NCBI GenBank assembly: GCA_028386065.3
Contig: JAKUCV010003181.1
Coordinates: forward strand, 18,481-82,480
Length of the DNA stretch: 64,000 nt
Direction of reading: 5' to 3'
From: Turnera subulata
Lineage: Eukaryota; Streptophyta; Magnoliopsida; Malpighiales; Passifloraceae
Shown here: in pieces, positions 1-9,654 of the stretch
Layout: each line of letters opens with the position of its first letter
Position numbering within the stretch: the first letter of the stretch is position 1
The notes under the pieces: generated by a model
What the model saw: only the letters and a program-made list of their open reading frames with translations
The model's database searches: none
Told to the model about the DNA's origin: nothing
Made by a program: the position numbers and the translations under genes

Positions 1-207
1 AACATCGATGTTTTATGGTTTCGGCAAATATATTTCAAAGACAATTTTCATGAACATCGATGTTGGATTGTAAACATCGATGTTTTGACCAACGGTCACA
101 AGAACATCGATGTTTTATAATCCAACATCGATGTTTTAGAGCTACTGCCAAAAAGATTAAAATTCGACTTGATGCAACATCAATGTTTTGCTCAGAACAT
201 CGATGTT
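1..207. repeat. Palindrome array AACATCGATGTT (array 1)
   Basis: Six exact copies of the self-complementary 12-mer start at 1, 53, 73, 103, 124 and 196, with one variant (AACATCAATGTT) at 176. Pairs start 20 or 21 bp apart (53/73, 103/124, 176/196). Same arrangement as the arrays at 37521, 47192 and about 49600. Confidence 0.95.
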
Positions 208-489
208 TTAAGGCACAAAAACTAGTTTTGTGACTTACATGATTTATGAAATGCATGAGGAAAATGATTTTTGGTTTGAGCCAATGTCTAGGAGAAGTTG
301 AGTGTTTACCTTGTACAAAATAGGTTCCTAACACTCCTTGCTCTTCTTGCTTGTTACTTCAATTCTTGACTTCAACTTTTGATCACATTGTTTGAGCTCT
401 TGATCTTTGCTTCAAGAGTGTCATCAATTGAGCCAAGGTTTGTCATTATCAAAACCCTGAAAGAGAGCATGGAGGCATTAGTTCTAACA
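1..489 (-). mobile_element. Partial LTR of a Sirevirus-like Copia element (minus strand)
   Basis: Read on the minus strand, this stretch starts with TGTTAGAACTAATGCC at 489 and follows the same order of landmarks as the start of the LTRs at 37239 and 49318: 'GGTTTTGATA.TGACAAACCT', a purine-rich stretch, 'TTGTACAAGGT', 'TTTCCTCATGCAT', then an array of AACATCGATGTT palindromes. It is a different family member, since the sequence between landmarks has diverged. It interrupts the LTR that begins at 490. The other end lies outside the window, so I cannot say whether a full element follows. Confidence 0.75.
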
Positions 490-2699
490 ACAGGGAGCAG
501 ACCCCAAGCACACTCTCCCCCAGCGCCTATAAATAATAATTGGTACAGACAGGGAGCAGAACCCAAGCACACTCTCCCCCAACACCATAAAAATAAGACT
601 ACCATCTGGCTGTTCCAACTTTTAACTGTGACTTACTAGATGTCTAAGTGTATTCAATTTTATTATTTCCTTTTCCTCGACTAGTTACTACATTTCTATC
701 ATCCGACCATTATCTCATTATCCCGAGCAGGCTCGCAGCCTCTCCGCTCGTCTGGATAATAATCAATACCAAACTGTCATCACATAATAGTACCCCTAGT
801 ACTCAACTCACAAAATTCTACAGTCAACAACAGCAATAATGTTACTTATATCCACAGTTCCAACATCATCAATAATATCAACAGCAACAATAATTCCAAC
901 AACATCAACGGCAATCAATTATCAACTTAATTCATCACACAACAACCATACACAGCCACAAAGTTTCATACCCACAAATATCGCATATAGTAAACAAACA
1001 GCAACTTGATATCACGGGAAGTATATAAATACTTACTTAACCTCACCTTAGCCGATTATCAGGTTTAGAAATCCTCAAAAGGTTCCAAAGTCGGTTCCAC
1101 AGGATCTGCTCAATATCATAACCTATACAACAAAACAACATGCTCACATAAATGCACATAATTGGTATGCTATGATGCCAAAACTGCGAAATAACCCATC
1201 CCGGTTACATATCTTTTATTATCATCTTTACCGAAAATATTATACCGTACGTATATCCGAATATAATTTCAGTACTATACTTTAATTAAAACTCTTTTCC
1301 AAAATATTTTTCATAAATTAATTATACTTTTCCAAAATAATAAACATCATAATTTTCCTAGGAATTATAACTTATATATATTTATTCCAAAGTTATTTCC
1401 ATAAAATGTTATACTTGCCAAAATTTAATTACTAAATATTATTATTTCAGGAAAATCAATTCCAGAGAATATAATTATATGACTTATTTTCTGAAAATGA
1501 ATACGAATTTATAAATACACATACATATATTTCCCAAATTATTCTCGTATGCATAAATATTATTTATTTCCCATATCTCATATTTCCCCAAAATATTTCC
1601 ATAATTTAATTTCCAATATAATCATATATTTTTTTATTTGTCAGATTTTATTTTATCATTATTTATTATTTTTTTTAAATCGGGACTGGGCCAAATAGTG
1701 TCAGCCCAGACCCCTTGCACAGGCCAAACCAAGGCCCAAACAGGGACCCAGGTGTCGGCCCGCGCAATAGGCCCAACGACACAGCCCAGCACCCAGGCCT
1801 CAACCCAACCAGCCCAAAAACCCTCAAACCCAGTCCTTAGCACGCGGGTCGACCCGACCCACCCATCTTGCAACCGGGTTGTCTCACCTTGATGCAGACG
1901 ACCGGCGGCTCAACGATGGCGGAAGGAGGCGCGGCTGCTGTGGCTTGTGACGGCGACGAGCAGAAGAGGGAGGCGAGCTCGGGTCTCACGTCGTCCGGCA
2001 GCGTGGCACGAAGGAAGCGAAGGCGGGTTCGTCTCGGCGACTTCGGTCGGTGTCGGCGGTGTCTGCAGCGACGAGTGGCAAGGGGGAAACAACATGTCCA
2101 GACGGCTCTGTCGTCGGGTTGCTGCGTGCTTCCTCTCGGTGGCGGCGACGCGAGGGAGAGAAGGAGAAGACGGTGGGGACAGTGGTGGCCGGCGGCTGAT
2201 GGCTCCTCCTCCTCCTCCTTTTCTTTTTTTTTTCCTTATTCTTCCGTCCCGATTTCTTTTTTTCTTTCCTTCTCTCTTTTTTTTTTCTCTCTTCTTTTTT
2301 TCTCTTCTTTCTTTTCTCTCTTTCTTTTTTTTTCTCCTCTTCTTCCCCTTCCTGCTTTCTTCTTCCTTTAAAATCGTGGAATCACTGTGAAACCTGTGAT
2401 TCCTTCAATAATGCAGACAACTGCATTATTGAAGCGAGTCCGGTCCGAACCAGAAAATAACCGATACCCCCTTAGTTATTTTTCGGTGTGATTTTTCCGA
2501 GAATTCCAAAACCCAAAAAATGTCGACTTAGGCCCGAAAAACCCACGGAAAAATCACGAGCGAGGGAAAACTCTCGGTTTCGAAAAACGACGCGCGATTT
2601 ACCTTGAATTAATTACCCAAGAATAATTCTACAGTAAATCACGGTAAAAAGACTTTTACAGTCCCGGTAAAAATCCAAATTTTTACTCGGGCTGTTACA
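490..2699 (-). repeat. 3' LTR (copy A, truncated) of LARD-like Gypsy element
   Basis: About 2.2 kb nearly identical to 5968-8179 (2210 versus 2212 bp). On the minus strand it begins TGTAACAGCCC at 2699, next to a polypurine tract. The distal end of this LTR is cut by the Copia LTR ending at 489. It contains a GC-rich block (about 1690-2200) and a long C/T tract on the plus strand (about 2208-2370). ORFs predicted here are low-complexity and oppose LTR polarity, so I do not call them. Confidence 0.88.
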
Positions 2700-2716
2700 T
2701 TCTACCCCCTTAAAAA
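2700..2716 (-). other. Polypurine tract of LARD-like element
   Basis: Minus strand reads a purine run 'AAGGGGGTAGAA' immediately before the LTR start TGTAACAG, the expected plus-strand priming site. This fixes the LTR boundary at 2699. Confidence 0.8.
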
Positions 2717-2842
2717 GAATTTCGTCCCCGAAATTCCGTCTTATCCGTGGGTCCTACCACGATAAGCTTCTGGTATACTCCACCAGGTGTCCAAACTCAA
2801 CGCGAGATACCGCCTATACCCTTAAGCGACATCTCCTCCGCT

Positions 2843-2850
2843 TATATAAA
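2843..2850 (+). promoter_or_regulatory. TATA box for the first antisense ORF
   Basis: TATATAAA lies 34 bp upstream of the ATG at 2884, on the strand opposite to the LTR polarity. Usual TATA-to-start spacing would leave only a very short leader, so either translation starts almost at the cap or a later ATG is used. Confidence 0.5.
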
Positions 2851-2883
2851 CAGAACCTCATAACTGAGAACTCACTCTCAGCT

Positions 2884-3174
2884 ATGGACTCTCCGCTAAG
2901 AACAGGAACTACCTCAGACTCTGAGAACAACAGCTACATCGGTGGCACTACCTTCCCGACAAGCTCCGATGAAGAACCTCCGAAGAAACGCTTCAAGACG
3001 AACATCATCGGCCTGAAAGAACACATGGTGGTCTCTCGAAGACGCCGGAAGAAGCGTGCTCCCAAAGAAGCTGAGGATAGGAAGGGCAAGGCAACTGCTG
3101 AAAGCAGCACTCCACAGCAGACACTGACGCAGCTGAGCGTCTCACTGAAGAAGATCAGCTCGGCGGTGATGTAG
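2884..3174 (+). CDS. Hypothetical basic protein, antisense ORF 1 of LARD-like element
   Basis: This 96-residue ORF is not recognised. It opens with a Ser/Thr/Asn/Glu-rich acidic part, then a strongly basic middle (a VVSRRRRKKRAPK run, plausible as a nuclear localisation or nucleic-acid binding signal), and an amphipathic C-terminus. Reading on past the stop at 3172-3174 in the same frame still gives charged, helix-like sequence, so the original protein may have been longer. It lies 34 bp downstream of a TATA box and is followed near 3290-3305 by AATAAA-like signals, which suggests a separate transcription unit. It is antisense to the flanking LTRs and upstream of the conserved ORF at 4114. 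I found no clear counterpart at 46650-47190, where the second copy of the downstream ORF lies. Confidence 0.45.
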   Translation: MDSPLRTGTTSDSENNSYIGGTTFPTSSDEEPPKKRFKTNIIGLKEHMVVSRRRRKKRAPKEAEDRKGKATAESSTPQQTLTQLSVSLKKISSAVM

Positions 3175-3990
3175 ATAGAACTGGCATGCGCGAAGCTCTT
3201 CCCTCACAAGAAAAACGTCCAAAAGCTTGTACAAGACCTAGAGAAGCATGTAACTCAATAGAGTACCTCTTCTCCGTTGTAAAATCCTTATAAAATAAAT
3301 AAAATAAGTTTCCTTTTAAATCAAGACCTTTTATGTTGCGAAATTTTATGTTAAACAGAAAAAAAACAAAACATCTCAAAGCAGATTAAAAAAATCAACA
3401 ATAAGATTATAAAATCAAACAAAAAGAAATTAAAATAAAACTCGTTTAACAAAACCAAAATATAAAGAAGTTAAAACAAAACACGTTTTCATGATCGGTG
3501 CTCGTATCAGACGTAAACACCCTCGAACCAAGAAACGTAACTCGCACAGCTAACGGTGACGTCTGTTTCCCCCGTGAAAAGACGACCGTTAACTCGCAAG
3601 GCGGTGATCACGAGAGCGTCCTGTGTCCCTCGAAAGAAATGTACCCACTTGTTCACAAATTCCGCATGAGCAAAAATCGTCTGTCAAGTCTCGTATCCCT
3701 CCATGATGTCCGAACAGCTGTAAGCTTCTAGCACATGCGCTCTACTCGAGGTGTGCTCCCATCAGTCTAGCCTCAACGGTCACGGATGCATGTGATAAAA
3801 GATGTAGAAAAAGTCTTATAGAGAATAAAACCAAGTAGCCAAGGAGATAGAAAATCGTAAGATGGGAAGGAGCTGAAAAATACTGGCATTTGTAGCCCGA
3901 AAAACGTGTAAAGTACAAAGCAATAAATGAAGTAACGGCAAATTTTCAAAAAGCAAATCTTGAAATTGAAAACAGTAATCACGCTCCCCA
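3175..3990. other. Non-coding spacer between the two antisense ORFs
   Basis: No convincing gene. It contains A-rich sequence and AATAAA-like signals (about 3290-3310). Around 3728-3775 a block (GCACATGC..., ACTCGAGGT, ATCAGTCT in order) is also found on the minus strand at about 46940-46990, upstream of the second copy of the conserved ORF, suggesting that upstream DNA is shared as well as the coding part. Confidence 0.5.
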
Positions 3991-3996
3991 TAAGAG

Positions 3997-4113
3997 TATA
4001 AAAGACGGAGCGGTGAGGTGTAAATCATCAAAAGCATCTAAAAGCAAACAACATTCAGAAAACAAAACCACAACGCTCAGAAAAAAACAAAATACCCACG
4101 CGTCCAAAACACA
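3997..4113 (+). promoter_or_regulatory. TATA box and CAA/A-rich leader of antisense ORF 2
   Basis: TATAAAAG at 3997-4004 is followed by a leader of roughly 85 nt rich in AAC/CAA and free of upstream ATG down to the ORF start at 4114. That composition is typical of efficiently scanned plant leaders. The promoter reads against the retroelement's own orientation. Confidence 0.6.
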
Positions 4114-4824
4114 ATGCCTGCTCCATCATCCGTCTTCTTCGTCGAAGGTGCCAATCTAGGCAGTAGAAACCGACTGGCCTACAGCATGGTCAACGAGCGT
4201 CCAGAAGAACTACCGAACGAGCTCGGCAGGATGCCGCGTCTGGTCTTCGTCGACGAACTCTACTCATCGCGGTTCTTCGTCACTCCTATGGAAGAGACGT
4301 TCTTCCTGGAGGACCATGGCACCCTGAGGACCTCCTTCTACGGATCGGTAAACTCCGTCATGTTCTTCATCTCTGAAAGACTTCAGGAGTTCAATCTAGA
4401 GTCTACTTACCAAACCCTGGAGCAAGGTGCCTACTACCAGCTCTCGATGACGGCCCAAAGCATGCCCAGAATGACTCGGCTACCTCCAACTTGGCCAAAG
4501 GCCCGACTACTGGTGTGGAACTACAGAGGAGTCGCTAGGTGTTCCCAGGAGTTCTCGCATACCCTGAGGGACCTGAAGAACCAATACAAGCCAAACATGG
4601 TTCTTCTCACGGAGACCCAATGGCAGCCTGAAGACGATCACGGTCTCATCCCACTCCGGTTCCCTGCAGCAAACCGGTTCGAGCTTCCCGGCCAGAACAA
4701 CGCAGGCGGCATGTGGTTCTCGTGGAGCGACAGGATCACGATCAACATCAATAATATGAAGGCCCTCTCCCTGAGGGACCCACCAAATCCAGGTATTGTT
4801 ACATCACTCCCTCCGCCCGATTAA
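4114..4824 (+). CDS. Conserved antisense ORF 2 (endonuclease-like C-terminus), interrupted by a foldback element
   Basis: The 236-residue reading frame has two parts. Residues 1 to about 128 form a domain I do not recognise (contains PEELPNELGR, FFV.PMEE..FLED and LRT.FYGS). From about residue 129 it resembles the start of a LINE-type exonuclease-endonuclease-phosphatase domain: LLVWN.RG supplies the conserved Asn, LLTETQW the conserved Glu, then GGMWFSW. The later catalytic motifs of that fold are absent. A foldback element at 4756-5060 replaces the true C-terminus; the original frame resumes at 5061 and stops at 5106-5108. A homologue lies at 45947-46633 on the minus strand and ends at the equivalent place, so the short C-terminus looks genuine. 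The gene is antisense to its LARD host. Function unknown. Confidence 0.75.
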   Translation: MPAPSSVFFVEGANLGSRNRLAYSMVNERPEELPNELGRMPRLVFVDELYSSRFFVTPMEETFFLEDHGTLRTSFYGSVNSVMFFISERLQEFNLESTYQTLEQGAYYQLSMTAQSMPRMTRLPPTWPKARLLVWNYRGVARCSQEFSHTLRDLKNQYKPNMVLLTETQWQPEDDHGLIPLRFPAANRFELPGQNNAGGMWFSWSDRITININNMKALSLRDPPNPGIVTSLPPPD

Positions 4825-5060
4825 ATCCTTTACCATGCTGCAGCACTAGGGATTCGAACTCGGGACGTGATGCTTTTTATCTCCCTTAGATGAGTTGGTG
4901 AAGGTGCTCTCCTTGAGGGGGATAAAAAGCATCACGTCCCGAGTTCGAATCCCTAGTGCTGCAGCATGGTAAAGGATTAAACCTTGAAAAGGTGTGGGCT
5001 GAGGGATGTGATGTAACAATACCTGGATATGGTGGGTCCCTCGGGGAGAGGGCCTTCACA
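4756..5060. mobile_element. Foldback/MITE-like element with tRNA-like promoter boxes
   Basis: A 305-bp insertion flanked by the 6-bp duplication AATAAT (4750-4755 and 5061-5066). The two halves are inverted copies of about 130-140 bp with ends (A)TGAAGGCCCTCTCC. Each arm carries GAGTTCGAATCCC, which matches an RNA polymerase III B box, and the centre has TAGATGAGTTGG, an A-box-like string, at about 4888-4899. It therefore looks like a head-to-head tRNA-derived SINE dimer or a foldback that captured one. It splits the ORF that starts at 4114. Confidence 0.8.
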
Positions 5061-5108
5061 AATAATGACCCCAACAGCTTCAGGGTCAACGTTGTTCCAA
5101 GGCGATGA
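5061..5108 (+). pseudogene. Displaced C-terminus of antisense ORF 2
   Basis: Directly after the foldback's right AATAAT duplication, the reading resumes with ...NSFRVNV.P.R and a TGA at 5106-5108. The homologue at 45947 ends with NSDSFRVNA-like residues and a stop at the same place, which shows this was the native end of the protein. Downstream, TAATATTTATG strings resemble those after the other copy. Confidence 0.75.
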
Positions 5109-5352
5109 ATGTATTTTTATTTTTATTTTATAAAATATCAATGTAATATTTATGTTTTTAACAATATTAATAATATTTATGTTTCCGCTTATTTATGGCA
5201 TCATTTACCTCTTATGTGAATGTTCTGCGACAGCTGGCATCCCTTAACTGGATCCATAATGCACTAACTAAAATGATATAAAATAATAAACAAATGGAGA
5301 GAACTATGCAAACAAGGAAAACAAACACACAAAGACTTCCCAACAAGACCTA
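5109..5352. other. AT-rich 3' flank of antisense ORF 2; leader of LARD-like element
   Basis: No gene seen. AT-rich sequence with several possible polyadenylation signals for the plus-strand ORF; on the minus strand it is the untranslated leader after the primer-binding site. Confidence 0.5.
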
Positions 5353-5370
5353 ACGCCCGCTCCGCTACCA
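5353..5370 (-). other. Primer-binding site of LARD-like element
   Basis: Minus strand reads TGGTAGCGGAGCGGGCG a few bases after the LTR end. The TGGTA..(G)AGC pattern suggests an initiator tRNA-Met primer. Confidence 0.65.
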
Positions 5371-5373
5371 AAA

Positions 5374-8179
5374 TGAAACGCCCCGACCCGTATTTACCGT
5401 ACACAGTAAACACGTGTCGGAACTGTGACGACCCAATCAAACCAAACCCAGCATATAGTGTATACAGTAGAAACCCGGGCTCAATAGCCCAAAATAAAAA
5501 CATCAATAACAACATAACCGGCCCAATGGCCCAATAATATCAATAAACTGCACAGCAGAAGACTTAATAACTCACAAAGACACTGTATGCGACACATGAT
5601 GCAAACTATGGATCCGAGCCCTGACCAAGGGATAATGCCGCAGCCTGTCTGGAATGCACCAAACCTGTACCACAAATAACTCATCCTACGGGATGAAAGC
5701 CCGCAGGTGAGGGGTGAGTCCGAAGTGCCCACTGGGTAAAACCCATAATCAAATATACATATACAACAACCGTAAATTCCCAAGTCACGTCACCAACAAT
5801 AACTAAGGTTCTCACGAACCTTAAATGACACACTTGTGATTCTAGACACGCTATTCTAATTTTATTGTCAGGGCCCCTATCACAAGTCAAATGATGGCCG
5901 TCCCCTGGTAGTCAAGCTAGCTAGCCCGTGGACCCCGCCCTGGTACCTCCACGTATAACTGGCACAGACAGGGAGCAGACCCCAAGCACACTCTCCCCCA
6001 GCGCCTATAAATAATGATTGGTACAGACAGGGAGCAGACCTCAAGCACACTCCCCCAGCACCATAAAAATAAGACTACCATCTGGCTGCCCCAACATTTA
6101 ACTGTGACTTACTAGATGTCTAAGTGTATTCAATTTTATTATTTCCTTTTTCCTCGACTAGTTACTACATTTCTATCATCCGACCATTATCTCATTATCC
6201 CGAGCAGGCTCGCAGCCTCTCCGCTCGTCTGGATAATAATCAATACCAAACTGTCATCACATAATAGTACCCCCAGTACTCAACTCACACAATTCTACAG
6301 TCAACAACAACAATAGTCTTACTTATATCCACAATTCCAACATCATCAATAATATCAACAGCAACAGTAATTTCAACAACATCAACGACAATTAATTATC
6401 GACTTAATTCATCACACAACAACCATACACAACCACAAAGTTTCATACAGGCAAATATCGCATATAGTAAACAAACAGCAACTTGATATCACGGGAAGTA
6501 TATAAATATTTATTTAACCTCACCTTAGCCGATTATCAGGTTTAGAAATCCACAAAAGGTTCCAAAGTCGGTTCCACAGGATCTGCTCTATATCATAACC
6601 TATACAACAAAACAACATGCTCACATAAATGCACATAATTGGTATGCTATGATGCCAAAACTGCGAAATAACCCATCCCAGTTACATATCTTTTATTATC
6701 ATCTTTACCGAAAATATTATACCGTACGTATATCCGAATATAATTTCAGTACTATACTTTAATTAAAACTCTTTTCCAAAATATTTTTCATAAATTAATT
6801 ATACTTTTCCAAAATAATAAACATCATAATTTTCCTAGGAATTATAACTTATATATATTTATCCCAAAGTTATTTCCATAAAATGTTATACTTGCCAAAA
6901 TTTAATTACTAAATATTATTATTTTAGGAAAATCATTTCCAGAGAATATAATTATATGACTTATTTTCTGAAAATGAATACGAATTTATAAATACACATA
7001 CATATATTTCCTAATTTATTTTCGTATGCATAAATATTATTTATTTCTCATATCTCATATTTTCCCAAAATATTTCCATAATTTAATTTCCAATATAATC
7101 ATATATTTTTTTTATTTGTCAGATTTTATTTTATCATTATTTATTATTTTTTTATAAAATCTGGATTGGGCCAAATAGTGCCAGCCCACACCCCTTGCAC
7201 AGGCCAAACCAAAGCCCAAACAGGGACCCAGGTGTCGGCCCGCGCAATAGGCCCAGCGACACAGCCCAGCGCCCAGGCCTCAACCCAACCAGCCCAAAAA
7301 CCCTCAAACCCAGTCCTTAGCACGCGGGTCGACCCGACCCACCCATCTTGCAACCAGGTTGTCTCACCTTGATGCAGACGGTTGGCGGCTCAACGATGGC
7401 GGAAGGAGGAGTGGCTGCGGTGGCTTGTGACGGCGACGAGCAGAAGAGGGAGGTGAGCTCGGGTCTCACGTCGTCCGGCAGCGTAGCATGAAGGAAGCGA
7501 AGGCGGGTTCGTCGCGGCGACTTCGGTCGGTGTCGGCGGTGTCTGCAGCAACGAGTGGCAAGGGGGAAACACAGGTCCAGGCTGCTCTGTCGTCGGGTTG
7601 CTGCATGCTTCCTCTCGGCGGCGGCGACGCAAGAGAGAGAAGGAGAAGACAGTGGGGACAGTGGTGGCCGGCGGCTGATGGCTCCTCCTCCTCCTCCTTT
7701 TCTTTTTTTTCCTAATTCTTCCTTCCCGATTTCTTTTTTTCTTTCCTTCTCTCTTTTTTTTTCTTTTTTTTTTCCCTCTCTTCTTTTTTTCTCTTCTTTC
7801 TTTCTTCTCTTTCTTTTTTTTCTCCTCTTCTTCCCCTTCTTGCTTTCTTCTTCCTTTAAAACCGTGGAATCACTGTGAAACCTGTGATTCCTTCAATAAT
7901 GCAGCTTATTGAAGCGAGTCCGGTCCGGACCAGAAAATAACCGATACTCCCCTTAGTTATTTTCCGGTGTGATTTTTCCGAAAATTACTAAACCCGAAAA
8001 CTACCGAGTTAGGCCCGAAAAATCCACGGAAAAATCACGAGCGCGGGAAAACTCTCGGTTTCGAAAAACGACGCGCGATTTACCTTGAATTAATTACCCA
8101 AGATTAATTCTACAGTAAATCACGGTAAAAAGACTTTACAGTCCCGGTAAAAATCCAAATTTTTTCCTGGGCTGTTACA
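5374..8179 (-). repeat. 5' LTR (copy B, complete) of LARD-like Gypsy element
   Basis: 2806 bp on the minus strand, beginning TGTAACAGCCC at 8179 and ending GGGGCGTTTCA at 5374. The 5968-8179 part aligns with 490-2699 with scattered substitutions and small indels (for example in the C/T tract), implying a moderately recent insertion. Its low-coordinate end carries an imperfect tandem duplication of about 60 bp with the string ACAGGGAGCAGACC, shared with copy A. Confidence 0.9.
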
Positions 8180-8874
8180 TTATGAATATTATTAAATTTT
8201 GGCATAATTAAAAACAAATAATAAATTATTTTATTATTATTACTATAGGAGCATATTTATAAAAATTTTAAAATTTTTTATTTTCTTTTGATCATTAATT
8301 ATAATTTAGTAGAATAATTAGAATTAATCATACATAAGCAATAATTATAACATTAAGTATTGCACAAGTAATAATTATACATAACACTAAAAACTTAAAT
8401 AAGAATCTAATCGTAAAATTATTGGAATTAATTGAATATAAATGAAATTTTGAGGGCTTAATTGTATAATTATAAAGGACTTACATGATTAAATTTAAAA
8501 TTTATGGGGCAAACTGACAAGCACTATGGGCGGGCAGCATGCCACATCATCAAAAAGCTGCTCGAGGTACACAATTGACACAAATTCAAAAGTTCGGGTA
8601 TATAATTGACGGAAAAAAAGTCATGAGTATACAAATGACGAATTTGATAGAGTTGGGTATCAAATATACCATTAACCCATATTTTTACTATTGTTGGTAT
8701 CCTTACGCTGTGGCGACAGGTTGGAATTCTTATTTCCTACCCTAGCGTCTTGTGTGGTGCGTTCTATTGGCTCCTCTAAGCTCTTGCATGCTTGAAGTGT
8801 TGTTAGCTCTTTTGATCTACGATTGTACAGTTGGTATCGGAATAGAAACCGGTTGACCATAATCTAAGACACAA
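8180..8874. other. AT-rich spacer with a possible LTR relic
   Basis: No gene recognised. At about 8826-8840 the sequence TGTACAGTTGGTATCGGA looks like an LTR end followed by a tRNA-Met-type primer site (TGGTATC.GA), suggesting the relic of an old Copia LTR upstream. I could not find its other boundary. Confidence 0.3.
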
Positions 8875-9400
8875 TCTATTATATATATATAGCAACATAC
8901 ATCTCAACATAGAAGGAAGAGATGACACCTGAAAATTTAACAAAATGTAGAGAAGCCATGTGGTTTCATATTATATTATAGAGTCTGTTTTTTATACAAC
9001 ATCAATTTGATTTAGCAAAATCACAAAATATAGATATGAATGTTTATCTTCATTTATCTTTTTTAATCTCTTTTTAAAAATAATAATAAGATGATGATAA
9101 GATGATAGGATCTGGGAGTAAGTTTTTTACAATTTATATTGATTGTGTTTTTTGGAATTTTTATCATTATTTTTCCAGTATTATTTTATATAATTAATTA
9201 ATAATATTTTAAATTTTTACATAAAAAAATATTAATATGTTACGTGACTATCAAAGTAGGATTTAAGATATTGTAATTTTAAATTTATTATTTTAAAAAT
9301 AAATAATATTATATAAATAATATTAATTAGTATAAAATTATAATTACGATATAACTAAACCCAATTTCCATGCCCGTGTATTTCACGGGGTGTGTACTAG
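8875..9400 (+). mobile_element. Non-autonomous Helitron 1
   Basis: Starts TCTATTATATATATATAGC after an A and ends with a short hairpin (CCCGTG..TTTCACGGG) about 10 nt before a terminal CTAG followed by T. TC start, 3' hairpin, CTRR end and A/T insertion site are the Helitron hallmarks. It is 526 bp with no coding capacity. Confidence 0.75.
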
Positions 9401-9654
9401 TCTATTATATATATATATATAGCAGAGACACTTCTCAAAAGATATTAAAGAGAAGATACCTGACAGTTTAAGAGCATATAAATAAGACATGTAGTTAGTT
9501 TCTTAATAATGTTAAGATAAGATGATAAGATTAGTTCTTTTAACCATCAACTTTTACCTATTTAAATACATTCTTTCTTAGTAATATTATTTTTTATAAT
9601 TATAATATAACCAAACCCAAATTTCAGGCCTCCGTATCACGGGATGTGAACTAG
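9401..9654 (+). mobile_element. Non-autonomous Helitron 2, abutting Helitron 1
   Basis: Begins with the same TCTATTATATATATAT...AGCA start directly after the CTAG of Helitron 1 and ends with hairpin CCGT..ACGG, then GATGTGAACTAG, then T. At 254 bp it is a shorter member of the same family, arranged head to tail. Confidence 0.7.

Larger units (their letters stand above)
490..8179 (-). mobile_element. LARD-like non-autonomous Ty3/Gypsy retrotransposon with internal antisense gene cassette
   Basis: Two very similar long LTRs (490-2699 truncated; 5374-8179) in minus orientation flank a 2.67-kb interior. A tRNA-Met-like primer site follows the upstream LTR and a polypurine tract precedes the downstream one, so this was a retrotransposition-competent template. 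LTR ends (TGTAACAG...GGGGCGTTTCA) resemble those of chromovirus-type Gypsy elements. I see no gag, protease, RT, RNase H or integrase motif inside in either orientation, which fits a large retrotransposon derivative mobilised in trans. The interior instead carries two plus-strand ORFs (2884-3174 and 4114-5108), antisense to the element. The target-site duplication cannot be checked because one end lies outside the window. Confidence 0.8.

Noticed and set aside
1868..2390. Overlapping ORFs in the GC-rich and C/T-rich part of the LTR
   Set aside because: Low-complexity products (Arg-rich, then Phe/Ser/Leu from the C/T tract), opposite to LTR polarity, and different between the two LTR copies.
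2884..5108. Endogenous pararetrovirus origin of the LARD interior
   Set aside because: No movement, coat, protease or RT motifs on either strand; LTRs, primer site and polypurine tract indicate a retrotransposon frame.
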